From: Flavobacterium sp. SLB02
GTDB lineage: Bacteria > Bacteroidota > Bacteroidia > Flavobacteriales > Flavobacteriaceae
Reading direction: 5' to 3'
Assembly: GCF_009664855.1 (NCBI RefSeq)
Contig: NZ_CP045928.1
Coordinates: 1,996,522 to 2,060,521, forward strand
Length of the DNA: 64,000 nucleotides
The notes below the pieces were generated by a model. The model saw nothing but the letters and a program-made list of their open reading frames with translations, did not search any database and was not told the DNA's origin. This document shows positions 17,936-26,888 of this stretch, piece after piece. Numbering within the stretch: the stretch's first letter is position 1; the number at the start of each line of letters is the position of its first letter. The translations under genes and the position numbers were made by a program.

Positions 17936-18640
17936 CTATTGATTCAACACCTCAATAATTGTCTGCTCAATTCCGGGTTCTGAATCAGAATGCCCGCAAT
18001 TTTCAATATATAAAGTAGACCTTTTAAGTTTATGGTGTAGTTTTTCGGCATATTCAACAGGACAAATGGCATCGTACTTTCCGTGAATAATAGTCGCCGG
18101 AATATCATCCAAAATTTTTATATGATCTAAAATATAATTCTCCTCTATAAAACAATTATTACTTAAATAATGCGCCTCCATAATTGCTAAAGACTCAAAC
18201 GGAAATTCATTTATAATAGCATCGATTTCATTTTCGGCAATTCCTTTCTTAAATATAGAGATTTCATAAAGCACCCATTCATAGCAAAAGAACTTTTTGT
18301 TTTGAGGAGTTCCATTCAACATTTGACCCAGATAATAAGCCGGAATCGTAAGGTTTGAATCTAAAGGAACATTCGCTTTAAAACGATCCCATTCCTTAGG
18401 GAATTCATTCTGTACGCCACCATTTACGTAATGATCTATAGACCGTTTATCCCCAAGAAATACACCTCTTAACAAAAGACTTTTTACTTTTTCGGGATTT
18501 TGTATCGCAAATACAAGACTTAAAGTTGTGCCCCAGGAACCACCAAAAATATTTACCTTTTTGATTTTGAGATAGGAGAGAAGGGTTTTAATATCGTCGA
18601 CCAAATTTGTATTTGATAGTCTGTATTCAATAGTTGTAGA
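17936..18640 (-). pseudogene. 5'-truncated proline iminopeptidase (alpha/beta hydrolase)
   Basis: The frame reads STTIEYRLSNTNLVDDIKTLL and continues to a normal C-terminus. It keeps the nucleophile elbow GGSWGTT, the Asp region HGKYDAICP and the His region CGHSDSEPG of proline iminopeptidases (about 310 aa), which remove N-terminal proline from peptides. The N-terminal 85-110 residues, including the oxyanion HGGPG motif, are missing. A TAA at 18641-18643 interrupts the frame just upstream, and no ATG occurs until well past the active-site serine (only a TTG at 18604). The break coincides with dispersed repeats. I therefore call it a remnant, not a 222-residue gene. Confidence 0.75.
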
Positions 18641-18669
18641 TTAAAATTAGTTCCTTATAAATTAAATTA

Positions 18670-18870
18670 TTAAGTTCGAAACGACAAAAAATATTAACGT
18701 CCAGCTTTGCGAACTCAAAGAATGACAATGTTTTTCATAGCGAACTTTGCGTAATTCTTAGCGTGCTTTGAGGTAAAAAAAAGCATTCCAGTAAACCATT
18801 ATCAAAAAACAGAAAAAATCCGCGTCAATCAGCGTTTTCGCGCTAGCGAATCCGTTTCATCTGTGGGTCA
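18670..18870. repeat. Cluster of dispersed intergenic repeats
   Basis: Between the truncated hydrolase and the acetyltransferase lie agctttgcgaactcaaag, agcgaactttgcgtaattc, gcgtgctttgaggtaaaa and then the inverted partner (18815-18861) of the 17751 repeat. These phrases also occur near 2.3 and 41.5 kb. No ORF of note is present. Confidence 0.55.
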
Positions 18871-18877
18871 TTTTTAC

Positions 18878-19375
18878 CTACTTCAATATAAGCTGCATAA
18901 AAACCAAATCAAGCCAATGATCAAATTTATAACCTACTTCACGAATCGTTCCCGTTGCTACAAAACCAAATCTTTCATGAAAGGCAATACTTCCCGCATT
19001 ATCAGCATCGATTGCACCAATCATTACGTGATAACCTTGTTCTTTGGCCACACGAATCAATTCAAGTAATAGTTTAGATCCAATCCCTTTACCTATAATA
19101 TTATCAACTACATAAACGGAGTGTTCTACTGTATATTGATATCCGATTTTCTCACGGAATTGCCCGTAACTTCCAAAACCGACAACTTCGCCCGCTAATT
19201 CAGCAACGACAATAGGTAGGTTTTTAGCTGTTTTATCTTCAAACCATTTTGTCTGAATATCTATAGTTTGAATTTCATAATTATAATTTGCAGTAGTATG
19301 CAAAATAGAATGGTTTACAATCTCAAGAATTTTTTCTAAATCGTTGGTTGTGGCTGGTCTAAGTATTACGTCCAT
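18878..19375 (-). CDS. GNAT N-acetyltransferase (phosphinothricin acetyltransferase-like)
   Basis: A 165-residue protein. It begins ILRPATTNDLEKILEIVNHSI, carries the acetyl-CoA loop GKGIGSKLLLELI (motif A, about residues 94-106), and ends with AFHERFGFVATGTIREVGYKFDHWLDLVFMQ in two conserved stretches. The FxxxGxxREVGxKFxxWLD pattern is typical of the Pat/Bar/YncA subgroup, whose natural substrates include methionine sulfoximine-like compounds and other small amines. The real substrate is unknown. It is likely monocistronic. Confidence 0.88.
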   Translation of the reverse strand: MDVILRPATTNDLEKILEIVNHSILHTTANYNYEIQTIDIQTKWFEDKTAKNLPIVVAELAGEVVGFGSYGQFREKIGYQYTVEHSVYVVDNIIGKGIGSKLLLELIRVAKEQGYHVMIGAIDADNAGSIAFHERFGFVATGTIREVGYKFDHWLDLVFMQLILK

Positions 19376-19568
19376 GGTTTTTTATTGGTAGTTTTTTTGC
19401 CCCGAATTCAAGAATTAATTTATTCTTAATTATAAATATCAATTCGCAAATTCGTGTTTATTTTAATTGTTGTTTGTTTTAAGTTTTAATTCGTCCAAAT
19501 TATTCAGGACTTTCCCCAAAGCATTTTAGACTGGAATTTGGAATTTTATTATTTTTGGAATTTAACGT

Positions 19569-20747
19569 CTACTTTTTGCTGAGTTCCACTAATAAATCAT
19601 CTACTTCCTTAGTGCCCCAACCCATTTCGGCACCAATTTCCTTGGCATCTTTAGCGTATTTCATAGCCATTTTTTTGTCTTTTATTTTGTTGTAAAGTCG
19701 GGCGATCAGGAAATTTCCATCATATGAATCGTTTAATTCCAGAGAACGTTTTACCCAGGTAATGGATTTTTTCAAACTCTCGGTATCAGAAATATGCTTT
19801 AAATACGTCTGACCAATCTCTTTAAGGAAACTCGCATCATTCCAAACTATTTTCTGAGTATCGTCAAGCGTCACTTTTTTGTATTGCTGCCATTTTTCAG
19901 TTCTTTCTGCCAGAGTCAAATCGAATTTAAACACAATAGAATCCGTTTTTTGCAATCGGATCGATTTTGCAATTTCTCTTTGTTTATAATAGTTTATAGT
20001 GTCCAGGCCATCAACATACGGACGCAGCAATTCATTTACGATACTTTCTATTTTGCGATCAACACGGTTTTGAGAAGCCACAGTAGCAAAATCTTTCTGA
20101 TGATTTAAAACATACTGAAATTCTCTTGATTTAATATCCGTTACACCATTCGCAATAACACGCCAATTTAATTCACTAACCAATTGCGCATCAGATTGTG
20201 TATTGAGATAAATATGTGTGGGGATCGATAAATCGGTTCTGTCTTTTCCTTTTTTCAGTGTATTCAAATAGGCAAAAAACTTAGTAGAATTGCTCGGGTC
20301 ATCAAGAAATTGCTTTTCTAAATAAGGCAATTGCATTCTGGGATTCAAAGCATAATTGGCTTCGGTCATAAAATCTGCCTTTTTCGATTCTCCTTTCAAA
20401 GCATACAAAAGCGTTTCATTGGCAGGATCTATAAATAAGAAAGTAGGCAGTGATTTGGTGTTGTACTTATCTTTTAGAGCAATACCTTCTTCTTTTTCGA
20501 CATTTTTCCAAACGCACACATAGTTTTTCTTTAAAAAATCCATAACCGCAGGATCACTAAAAACTTCTTTTTTCATTTGATTACAATGTGGGCACCAATC
20601 AGCGTAAAGCATTACAAAAAGAGGTTTACCCTGTGTTTTGGCATTTTCTAAGACTGTTTTATACGGTGTGTCATCCGGAACAAACTGATTTTGAGAATGT
20701 AGGACTTGTAGGGATACGCAAAGAAATAAAATAGAGAAGAAACGCAT
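19569..20747 (-). CDS. Exported thioredoxin-fold protein with long C-terminal domain
   Basis: A 392-residue protein with a signal peptide (1-19). Residues 28-130 form a thioredoxin domain with active site ADWCPHCNQMKKEVF (Cys52 and Cys55), as in thiol:disulfide interchange or DUF255-like proteins, followed by a conserved cis-Pro turn region TKSLPTFLFIDP. Residues 140-392 are helical, resembling tetratricopeptide arrangements (LNDSYDGNFLIARLYNKIKD, MKYAKDAKEIG). It probably acts as a periplasmic reductase or disulfide carrier. A TATATTTG box lies on the minus strand at 20780-20787. Confidence 0.85.
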   Translation of the reverse strand: MRFFSILFLCVSLQVLHSQNQFVPDDTPYKTVLENAKTQGKPLFVMLYADWCPHCNQMKKEVFSDPAVMDFLKKNYVCVWKNVEKEEGIALKDKYNTKSLPTFLFIDPANETLLYALKGESKKADFMTEANYALNPRMQLPYLEKQFLDDPSNSTKFFAYLNTLKKGKDRTDLSIPTHIYLNTQSDAQLVSELNWRVIANGVTDIKSREFQYVLNHQKDFATVASQNRVDRKIESIVNELLRPYVDGLDTINYYKQREIAKSIRLQKTDSIVFKFDLTLAERTEKWQQYKKVTLDDTQKIVWNDASFLKEIGQTYLKHISDTESLKKSITWVKRSLELNDSYDGNFLIARLYNKIKDKKMAMKYAKDAKEIGAEMGWGTKEVDDLLVELSKK

Positions 20748-20853
20748 AGAAGTTTATTTTTATTAAAAAATCTGATTTACAAATATATCTCCTTTTTCTA
20801 AAAACAGCCCTTAATATCTTCCTATTTATAAGTTAAATCCAATGCGAAGTTTG

Positions 20854-20861
20854 TAACTTTG
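20854..20861 (+). promoter_or_regulatory. -7 box of the menD promoter
   Basis: TAACTTTG matches TAnnTTTG. No clear TTG lies at the expected upstream distance (TTA at about 20833-20835). Transcription would begin near 20868, so an in-frame codon at 20861 cannot be the translation start, and the ATG at 20921 is used. Confidence 0.55.
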
Positions 20862-20920
20862 TGTTATCAAAAAGAAATCTTAGACTTTTAGATTCTTTTT
20901 ACAAAATAATACACATAATA

Positions 20921-22588
20921 ATGATTTACCCCAAAATAGCGCTTGCTCAAAGCATTATCGAAATTTGTTTAGCAAAAGGAATCACCAATATTATAATTTC
21001 TCCGGGATCAAGAAACGCACCTTTAACGATAGGGTTTGCACAAAATCCTAATTTTAATTGTTACAGCATTGCTGATGAACGCTGCGCTGCTTTTTTCGCA
21101 TTAGGAATCGCACAGCAAACCAAACAGCCAACTGCAATTGTTTGTACTTCAGGATCGGCTTTATTGAATTATTATCCGGCTGTGGCCGAAGCATTTTACA
21201 GCCAGATTCCGTTAATCGTGATCTCTGCAGATCGCCCGCAAAGCAAGATTGATATTGGCGATGGCCAAACCATTCGTCAGGAAAATGTTTTTCAGAATCA
21301 CTCCGTTTTCAATGCCAATTTAACAGAAGAAGCTTCTGTAGAAAATGATTTAAAAATCAATAAAGCAATCGAAGCAGCCATTCTTCAAAAAGGACCGGTT
21401 CATATCAATGCACCATTCGAAGAACCTTTATACGAAACGGTTTCAGAACTTTCTGTTGAACCAAAGATTACCCATTCAGAGGAGATTCTCGGAACAAAAA
21501 TTATCGAAAATATTGATGATATAGTTTCTGTCTGGAATACTTCAAAAAGAAAATTAATTCTTATTGGAGGAATAAACGAAGCCAATTCTGTTAGTAAAGA
21601 AATTCTCGAAAATTTCGCCAAAGATCCTTCAATTGTAGTGCTTACCGAGACAACATCAAATTTGCATGAACCAAGTTTTATAAATAGCATAGACAGCTTA
21701 ATTACACCTTTTGACGATTCTGATTTTAAAGAATTAGAACCGGAAGTTTTAATCACCTTTGGCGGTATGATTGTTTCAAAACGTATTAAAGCTTTTTTAC
21801 GAAAATATAAACCTGCACATCACTGGCATATAGATACTTTACGTGCTTATGATACGTTTAATGCTTTAAGCAAACATTTTGTAATGGAACCAGAAGATTT
21901 TTTCAAAGAACTGCTTCCAAAAACAGCATTTGTTTCGAGTAAATATTTCTCAAAAATTGATAAAATTTACGATTTAAGAAAAATCAGAAAACAAGAATAT
22001 TTGCGTAAAACGACATTCTCTGATTTTAAAGTATTCGAAAAAGTAATAGAATCACTTCCTAAAAACACTCAGCTGCAAATAAGCAATAGTTCAGCGATTC
22101 GTTATGCACAGTTAATCGAAATTGATCCTTCGATCGAAGTTTATTGCAACCGGGGAACAAGCGGTATTGACGGAAGCACATCAACAGCAATAGGAGCGGC
22201 GGTAGGAAGAAGCGATAAGCAAACCGTATTTATTACCGGAGACATTGGTTTTTTATACGACAGCAACGCTTTATGGAATTCTTATATCCCTAAAAACTTC
22301 AAGATTATTTTAATTAATAATGGAGGAGGAGGAATATTTCGAATTCTACCAGGACATGAAGAAAAGCCTGTTTTTAATACTTATTTCGAAACTTCGCATA
22401 ATCTTACCGCAGAACATTTAGCAAAGATGTATAAGCTTAATTATTTTACTGCCAACGATGTAGCATCTCTTCAAGAGGGAATAAAAAACCTTTACAGTAA
22501 TAATAATGCTGCCGGAATTCTGGAAGTATTTACGCCAACATTAGAGAATAATGTTATTTTAAAACAATACTTTAAAGAGCTGGTTTAG
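20921..22588 (+). CDS. menD: SEPHCHC synthase MenD
   Basis: A 555-residue thiamine-diphosphate enzyme. The N-terminal PYR domain has ISPGSRNAPLTIGFA and the glutamate-containing active-site region. ICTSGSALLNYYPAVAEAFY and ISADRP are MenD hallmarks. The C-terminal PP domain carries the ThDP-Mg motif GDIGFLYDSNALWN and NNGGGGIFRILPG. It condenses isochorismate with 2-oxoglutarate in the first committed step of menaquinone synthesis. The ATG at 20921 gives the normal MIYPKIALAQ N-terminus. menB, menA and menC lie 4-12 kb downstream; menF and menE are not in this window. Confidence 0.94.
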   Translation: MIYPKIALAQSIIEICLAKGITNIIISPGSRNAPLTIGFAQNPNFNCYSIADERCAAFFALGIAQQTKQPTAIVCTSGSALLNYYPAVAEAFYSQIPLIVISADRPQSKIDIGDGQTIRQENVFQNHSVFNANLTEEASVENDLKINKAIEAAILQKGPVHINAPFEEPLYETVSELSVEPKITHSEEILGTKIIENIDDIVSVWNTSKRKLILIGGINEANSVSKEILENFAKDPSIVVLTETTSNLHEPSFINSIDSLITPFDDSDFKELEPEVLITFGGMIVSKRIKAFLRKYKPAHHWHIDTLRAYDTFNALSKHFVMEPEDFFKELLPKTAFVSSKYFSKIDKIYDLRKIRKQEYLRKTTFSDFKVFEKVIESLPKNTQLQISNSSAIRYAQLIEIDPSIEVYCNRGTSGIDGSTSTAIGAAVGRSDKQTVFITGDIGFLYDSNALWNSYIPKNFKIILINNGGGGIFRILPGHEEKPVFNTYFETSHNLTAEHLAKMYKLNYFTANDVASLQEGIKNLYSNNNAAGILEVFTPTLENNVILKQYFKELV

Positions 22589-22675
22589 CATTGTAAATAA
22601 AATAAAGTTAAAACACTATTAAATGTAAGGTAAATCTTTAATTTTTGTAAATCTAATCAATTTTAAATTTTTATT

Positions 22676-22990
22676 ATGAGCGCAAGAGAAGAATTAATTA
22701 AAAAGTATGCAGAAGATCTAAAAGAAAAATGTGGAGTAACGCCTAATATGGATTTGCTTACTAAAGTAACTATTGGTTGCGGACCTTCTATTTATAATGC
22801 AGATGCCTCTGCGGTTGCCGGAACTCAACAATCTGAGTTGGACACTGCAAAAAATAATTTCCTGATAAAAAATTAGGATTAGCTGATAGCGCGGCCTTAG
22901 ACAAAGCCATAGCTGAATAAACACAAATACAGAGCAGTTGCGTATTATTTATTGACATTGCATTTTAAAAAAGAAAGTGTTTACAAATAA
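22676..22990 (+). pseudogene. Frameshifted DUF2853 gene
   Basis: The intact first part (66 codons, MSAREELIKKYAEDLKEKCG...) matches the small DUF2853 family. It stops at a TAG just after FLIKN. One extra A in the run at about 22866-22872 restores the frame and continues KLGLADSAALDKAIAE, which hits TAA at 22918-22920. The final family segment NKHKYRAVAYYLLTLHF KKESVYK is present in another frame and ends at a TAA at 22988-22990. So the gene carries a frameshift and, near 22915, a deletion of roughly ten codons. DUF2853 function is unknown; the E. coli-type copy is small and cytosolic. Confidence 0.75.
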
Positions 22991-22994
22991 ATCT

Positions 22995-23387
22995 CACTTT
23001 TGAATCCTGGAGTGCCAAATGCAAAACTTTAAACAAATCTCTACCGTCACTAGTGACAAAATAATTAGATAGATTTATGATTTCTGAAGAGATATTGTTT
23101 CCCATGGAGGAGTAAGACTTAAATTACTAATATCCCAAATGATATCTCGTGGTGAATTTTTTTAAAATTCATCCTTTTATACTATTTAATTCATTTATTG
23201 CAATACTGATATACTGGCACTTGAATTTACCTTCATATAAATTATTCATTGTAACAGGATATTTGCTACCCCATTTTTTATTTTCTAAATGGTAGCAAAT
23301 AGTAGAAAAAAAACAGTGAAAAAAATCAGCTGTTCCTATTTCATACTCAATATTCACTACCCCCTTTATCCTAAGACATATTCCCAT
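22995..23387 (-). pseudogene. Decayed Imm70-like immunity protein gene
   Basis: Frame 1 from ATG 23387 gives MGICLRIKGVV...EYEIGTADFFHCFFSTICYHLE...KKWGSKYPVTMNNLYEG and stops at TGA 23169-23171. In other frames the protein continues: SPRDIIWDISNLSLTPPW, then GNNISSEIINLSNYFVTSDG and RDLFKVLHLALQDSKV. Joined, these follow, from memory, the Imm70 family of polymorphic-toxin immunity proteins (GTxDFxxxFFSTI, WGSKYP, PPWGxNIS, NYFVTSDGRDLF). At least one nonsense change and two frameshifts are present. No toxin gene is adjacent. The 3' end touches the 3' end of the DUF2853 pseudogene. The stretch 23388-23492 shows nothing recognisable. Confidence 0.62.
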
Positions 23388-23492
23388 AACATTAAAAATT
23401 TACACAAAGAAACTAAACAAGAAGGAAAAAACCTACTTGTTTTTAATTGTCATCTAAGAAATACCAAATTAGCGCTTTTTATATTATATATT

Positions 23493-24842
23493 TTAACGAA
23501 TTGGAACCGGAAAAACAGGTAAACTGGCATGTCCTAATTCATCTACAGCTTGTACGGCAAAAAAATAATTGTCTTTAGAATAAGGGATTTCAGCTTTTGT
23601 ATCTTTTACAAAAAAAGTTTTTTCCCAATGAGAAGATGATGTTTCTCTCATTAAAATTTGATAACCGTATGGTGTTTTCCCTTCCGGAGCATTCCATGAA
23701 AAAGTAGATGAATTAGAAAGATTTTTAACTTCGATGCCTGCATTGGTTGGTGCTTTTGGCGACCAAGCTAAATTGGCCAGAGTAGCTAAATTAGAACAAG
23801 TGTTTTTTCTTAAATAATCAAAATCCATAAATTCAACCAAATCACCATATTTAATACCATTTTCAGTTCTTAAATCCTGATGTTGATGATCAAAATTCTC
23901 ATTCATTTCGCAAAAGCGAACTGCTGTAAATCCATTTTGGCTAAAGGGAGTATGATCTCCGCCACGTAAAAAACGATCGTTTCTATAGACCAGTTTCACC
24001 GTCAATTGATCTACGTATTGCTCTGTAACCGTTTTTATGTAACGTGCCAGCAATCTTGACGGACTGTCATTGTCGCGGCTTGTAGCTTTTCGCATTTTAG
24101 CTTCTTCTTCGGTTTCAAGAAACGGAATAGTCTCACTAAAAACCCTGATTTGTGTATTGTCTCTTAACTTAGTTCCGCTCGATAAACTATTGCCAATCAT
24201 ATCATTATTTAGCATTGCCATGATATTCCAGTTAGATTCTTTTGCCGTTTCAGCAAGATGACGGGCACCAACAAGTCCTTGTTCTTCGCCCACTACAGCC
24301 ACAAAAATAATAGTTGCAGGAAAAGATCTTTTACTCATTACTTTAGCTAGCTCCATTACAGCTGCAACTCCCGAAGCATCATCATTTGCGCCCGGAGCAT
24401 CAGATTTTATATTCATAACATCAGAAACTCTCGAATCAAGATGTCCGCTTATAATAAGCACACGATTGTCATTGGGGTCAGTTCCTTTTAAAGTCGCCAT
24501 CACATTGCCAAGCTGACTGTCTTTGTTGATACGTTTTCCGTCTGCTTTAACCGTGAAATAATCAATCACAGAAGTTAATCTTCCGTTAGATTCCAAGGCA
24601 TATTTATCAAATTCAGATTTTACCCATTGCTGTGCGGCACCAATTCCTTTCGTCTTACTTTTAGTATCGCTTAAGGTGTGTCGTGTCCCGAAAGAAACTA
24701 ATTTACGAACAGTAGCTTCAAGGTTTTCGGCTTTAATTTCGGTGATCATTTTTTTTATTTCCGTATCTTCAGCCACTTGGGAAAAGGTAATTTGAGTAAA
24801 AAACAGAAAAGTAAAAACAGAATAAAAAAGAGTCTTTTTCAT
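23493..24842 (-). CDS. Secreted M28-family metallopeptidase
   Basis: A 449-residue protein with a signal peptide (1-21). The zinc ligands of the M28 di-zinc aminopeptidase fold are visible: GHLDSR (His), GANDDASG (bridging Asp), GEEQGLVGARH (catalytic Glu and next Glu ligand), NNDMIG (Asp) and GDHTPF (His). Residues about 360-449 form a fibronectin-III-like C-terminal module (LSNSSTFSWNAPEGKTPYGYQ, FFAVQAVDELG). It probably cleaves N-terminal residues of peptides outside the inner membrane. A TAAATTTG box at 24867-24874 (minus) is a candidate promoter element. Confidence 0.9.
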   Translation of the reverse strand: MKKTLFYSVFTFLFFTQITFSQVAEDTEIKKMITEIKAENLEATVRKLVSFGTRHTLSDTKSKTKGIGAAQQWVKSEFDKYALESNGRLTSVIDYFTVKADGKRINKDSQLGNVMATLKGTDPNDNRVLIISGHLDSRVSDVMNIKSDAPGANDDASGVAAVMELAKVMSKRSFPATIIFVAVVGEEQGLVGARHLAETAKESNWNIMAMLNNDMIGNSLSSGTKLRDNTQIRVFSETIPFLETEEEAKMRKATSRDNDSPSRLLARYIKTVTEQYVDQLTVKLVYRNDRFLRGGDHTPFSQNGFTAVRFCEMNENFDHQHQDLRTENGIKYGDLVEFMDFDYLRKNTCSNLATLANLAWSPKAPTNAGIEVKNLSNSSTFSWNAPEGKTPYGYQILMRETSSSHWEKTFFVKDTKAEIPYSKDNYFFAVQAVDELGHASLPVFPVPIR

Positions 24843-24937
24843 TGATTTGGGATTAATTTAGATCCTCAAATTTAATTAAAAAAAAGAGAAACTCTAAAAA
24901 GATGTTTTTACCGGATTTTTATCTAAAACATTTTTCG

Positions 24938-24966
24938 TTGTACCATTTTCAAACTTCGTACATTTG
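24938..24966 (+). promoter_or_regulatory. Promoter of the CvfB-like gene
   Basis: TTG at 24938-24940 and TACATTTG at 24959-24966, with an 18-bp spacer, identical spacing to the ccsBA promoter. The transcript would begin near 24973 and the start codon is at 25011. Confidence 0.65.
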
Positions 24967-25010
24967 CACTTTAAAAACTCAGCTGCTTTTTAGCTTAGAA
25001 TCTCAAGAAT

Positions 25011-25865
25011 ATGATTGAAATAGGAAAATACAATACCCTTACTATACTGCGTGATACCAAAGTTGGTTTATTTTTAGGAAATCCTCAAGAAGATCCCGAA
25101 GGAATTCACGATATATTATTACCCAACAAATACGTTCCCAACGAATTTGAAATAGACGAGGAGCTTATCGTATTTGTTTATTTAGACCACGAACAACGCC
25201 CTGTTGCCACAACACTTGAACCTTATATATTACTGAATGAGTTTTCACTTTTAAGAGTGAATTACACCAATCAGGTAGGTGCTTTTATGGATTGGGGAAT
25301 GGAAAAAGACATTCTGGTTCCGTTTAAAGAACAAGCTCGTCCGATGGAAAAAGGAAAACGTTACTTAGTTTACCTTTATATGGATGAAAAAACCAATCGT
25401 TTGGTAGCTTCAAGTAAATTGAACCAATTTTTAAGCAATGAAAACCTAACGGTTGAAAAAGGTGAAGAAGTTGATTTAATCGTTTCACATATCACTGAAC
25501 TAGGAATCAACGTGATCATCAACGAGCAGCATAAAGGATTGTTGTACAAAGATGAAGTGTACGATGATGCGATTAGAACCGGAGACAGACTGACCGGATT
25601 TATCAAAAATATCCGTCCTGATAACAAAATAGATGTTGCCCTGCAAGTACAAGGTTATCAGAGTATTGAGCCAAATGCAGAAAAAATATTAGATGAATTG
25701 AGAGCCAATCGTGGTTTTTTACGTCTAAACGATGCTTCACACCCTGAAGACATCAAAACAGTATTAAAAATGAGTAAAAAGACTTTCAAAAAAGCAATTG
25801 GTGCTTTATACAAAGACAAACTTATCGAAATTAAAGAAGACGGGATTTATCTTGTAAAAGAATAA
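25011..25865 (+). CDS. S1-domain RNA-binding protein, CvfB/YitL family
   Basis: A 284-residue cytoplasmic protein with three S1-type beta-barrel modules (about residues 5-60, 72-130 and 145-210; the second contains VGAFMDWGMEKDILVPFKEQ, a standard S1 turn) and a C-terminal winged helix (SKKTFKKAIGALYKDKLIEIKEDGIYL). This arrangement is that of CvfB (Staphylococcus virulence regulator) and YitL, which bind RNA. It is monocistronic with its own promoter and a hairpin terminator. Confidence 0.9.
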   Translation: MIEIGKYNTLTILRDTKVGLFLGNPQEDPEGIHDILLPNKYVPNEFEIDEELIVFVYLDHEQRPVATTLEPYILLNEFSLLRVNYTNQVGAFMDWGMEKDILVPFKEQARPMEKGKRYLVYLYMDEKTNRLVASSKLNQFLSNENLTVEKGEEVDLIVSHITELGINVIINEQHKGLLYKDEVYDDAIRTGDRLTGFIKNIRPDNKIDVALQVQGYQSIEPNAEKILDELRANRGFLRLNDASHPEDIKTVLKMSKKTFKKAIGALYKDKLIEIKEDGIYLVKE

Positions 25866-25885
25866 CTTTAAAATTCCAATATTTT

Positions 25886-25936
25886 AAAATTCCAAATTCC
25901 AATATGAAACATAGTTATTGGAATTTGGAATTTTTT
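25886..25936 (+). terminator. Perfect 19-bp hairpin terminator after the CvfB-like gene
   Basis: The arm at 25886-25904 (AAAATTCCAAATTCCAATA) is the exact reverse complement of 25916-25934, with an 11-base loop and a closing T run. It begins 20 bp after the stop. The aattccaa phrase also appears near 26155 and 19545, so it may be a repeat recruited as a terminator. Confidence 0.8.
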
Positions 25937-25959
25937 ATTGAAATTTATCCCCACCATAG

Positions 25960-26030
25960 CCCGTGGTTTCAACCACGAGGACACAATACGAGGCTTGATA
26001 ATATTGCACCCCGTGGTTGAAACCACAGGC
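25960..26030. repeat. Two palindromes with gtttcaacc/ggttgaaac cores
   Basis: The first palindrome, CCCGTGGTTTCAACCACGAG, lies at 25960-25979 and the second, CCCGTGGTTGAAACCACAGG, at 26010-26029, in opposite core orientation. They are related to the palindrome at 9734-9753. A third, degenerate copy (ggtttcaaccttggg) lies near 26100. Confidence 0.55.
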
Positions 26031-26197
26031 AATGTCTCACAAGTTTATAAGTAAAAAACCTTTGTCAAAGTTTAAGAACAAGTTCCTTACATTATTAGGT
26101 TTCAACCTTGGGAATTTAAAATCCTAAATCTCAACAACACTCGACGTCGAGTTGGAATTTGGAATTTGTTTTTTTGAATTTTAAATTATTAAAACAG

Positions 26198-26234
26198 GAA
26201 AGGCTACTCATTACAAGTAGCCTTTCCCTTTTTA
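26198..26234 (+). terminator. Orphan hairpin terminator
   Basis: GGAAAGGCTACT pairs with AGTAGCCTTTCC and is followed by CTTTTTATT. It lies 330 bp past the CvfB-like stop, beyond a first terminator and a set of repeats, with no gene in between. The rest of the gap to 26888 contains a weak hairpin at about 26292-26338 (ttcaagaaataac / attacttcttgaa) and AT-rich sequence with no convincing ORF. Confidence 0.65.
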
Positions 26235-26888
26235 TTCTAGTTTTAAAAAAAATTGTAATTAAAAAAAAACAGAAATAAAATAATTTGAATCCTTCAAGAA
26301 ATAACAGCTTTAAAAATTTTAGAAATTACTTCTTGAAACGGTATGTCTTTAAATAACTTATACATTCATATTAAGAGCGAAACGTCAATTTCACGGCTAA
26401 TCCATTGGTTTTATAAAATAACGTATAGAAAGTTTCAGTTAGCATTTTTTCCTCTTTTCGTAATCAATTTTATACTAATTACTAAACAATTCTAGCATTT
26501 AACCTTAGGTGTTACTATCTCCTTTTCGAAGTTTCAATAAATGAGTAAATCATTTGCTCATCATTTAAGGGTTTACTATTAAAAACCGTAAAAAAATGAG
26601 CGACAAATTTTTTAAATTTTCTCAAAAAAATCATTTTTTAGGTTAATAAATCAGTGAAAGAAAATCAATCCCAAATCAATGAAATAAAATGTATCTCATT
26701 GATTTCTAGGGTGTAAAATTACTTATTATTTTTTGAAACTAATGTTAAAAAATGTTATTTTTTGCCTCTGAGCAGCAATTGTTAACATTGAAAGTAATTT
26801 TCGTACAGACTTAACGCAAATTGAGTAGGTAAAAATGTAAAAATGCTTTATTTTTACGCTATAATTATTAAAAATAAAACAAATAGAA

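Noticed and set aside
17936..18604. Intact 222-residue hydrolase starting at TTG 18604
   Set aside because: The homologous frame continues upstream of this codon until a TAA, and the essential N-terminal part is missing.
22676..22876. Intact 66-residue DUF2853 protein
   Set aside because: The conserved C-terminal part continues in other frames; the short frame is truncated by a shift.
23169..23387. Intact 72-residue protein on the minus strand
   Set aside because: Conserved family sequence continues in two other frames after the TGA, so it is the first piece of a broken gene.
26376..26453. 24-codon minus-strand ORF with a purine-rich sequence ahead of its ATG (MLTETFYTLFYKTNG)
   Set aside because: Too short, no family and no clear transcript; the purine stretch is weak evidence in a Bacteroidota genome.
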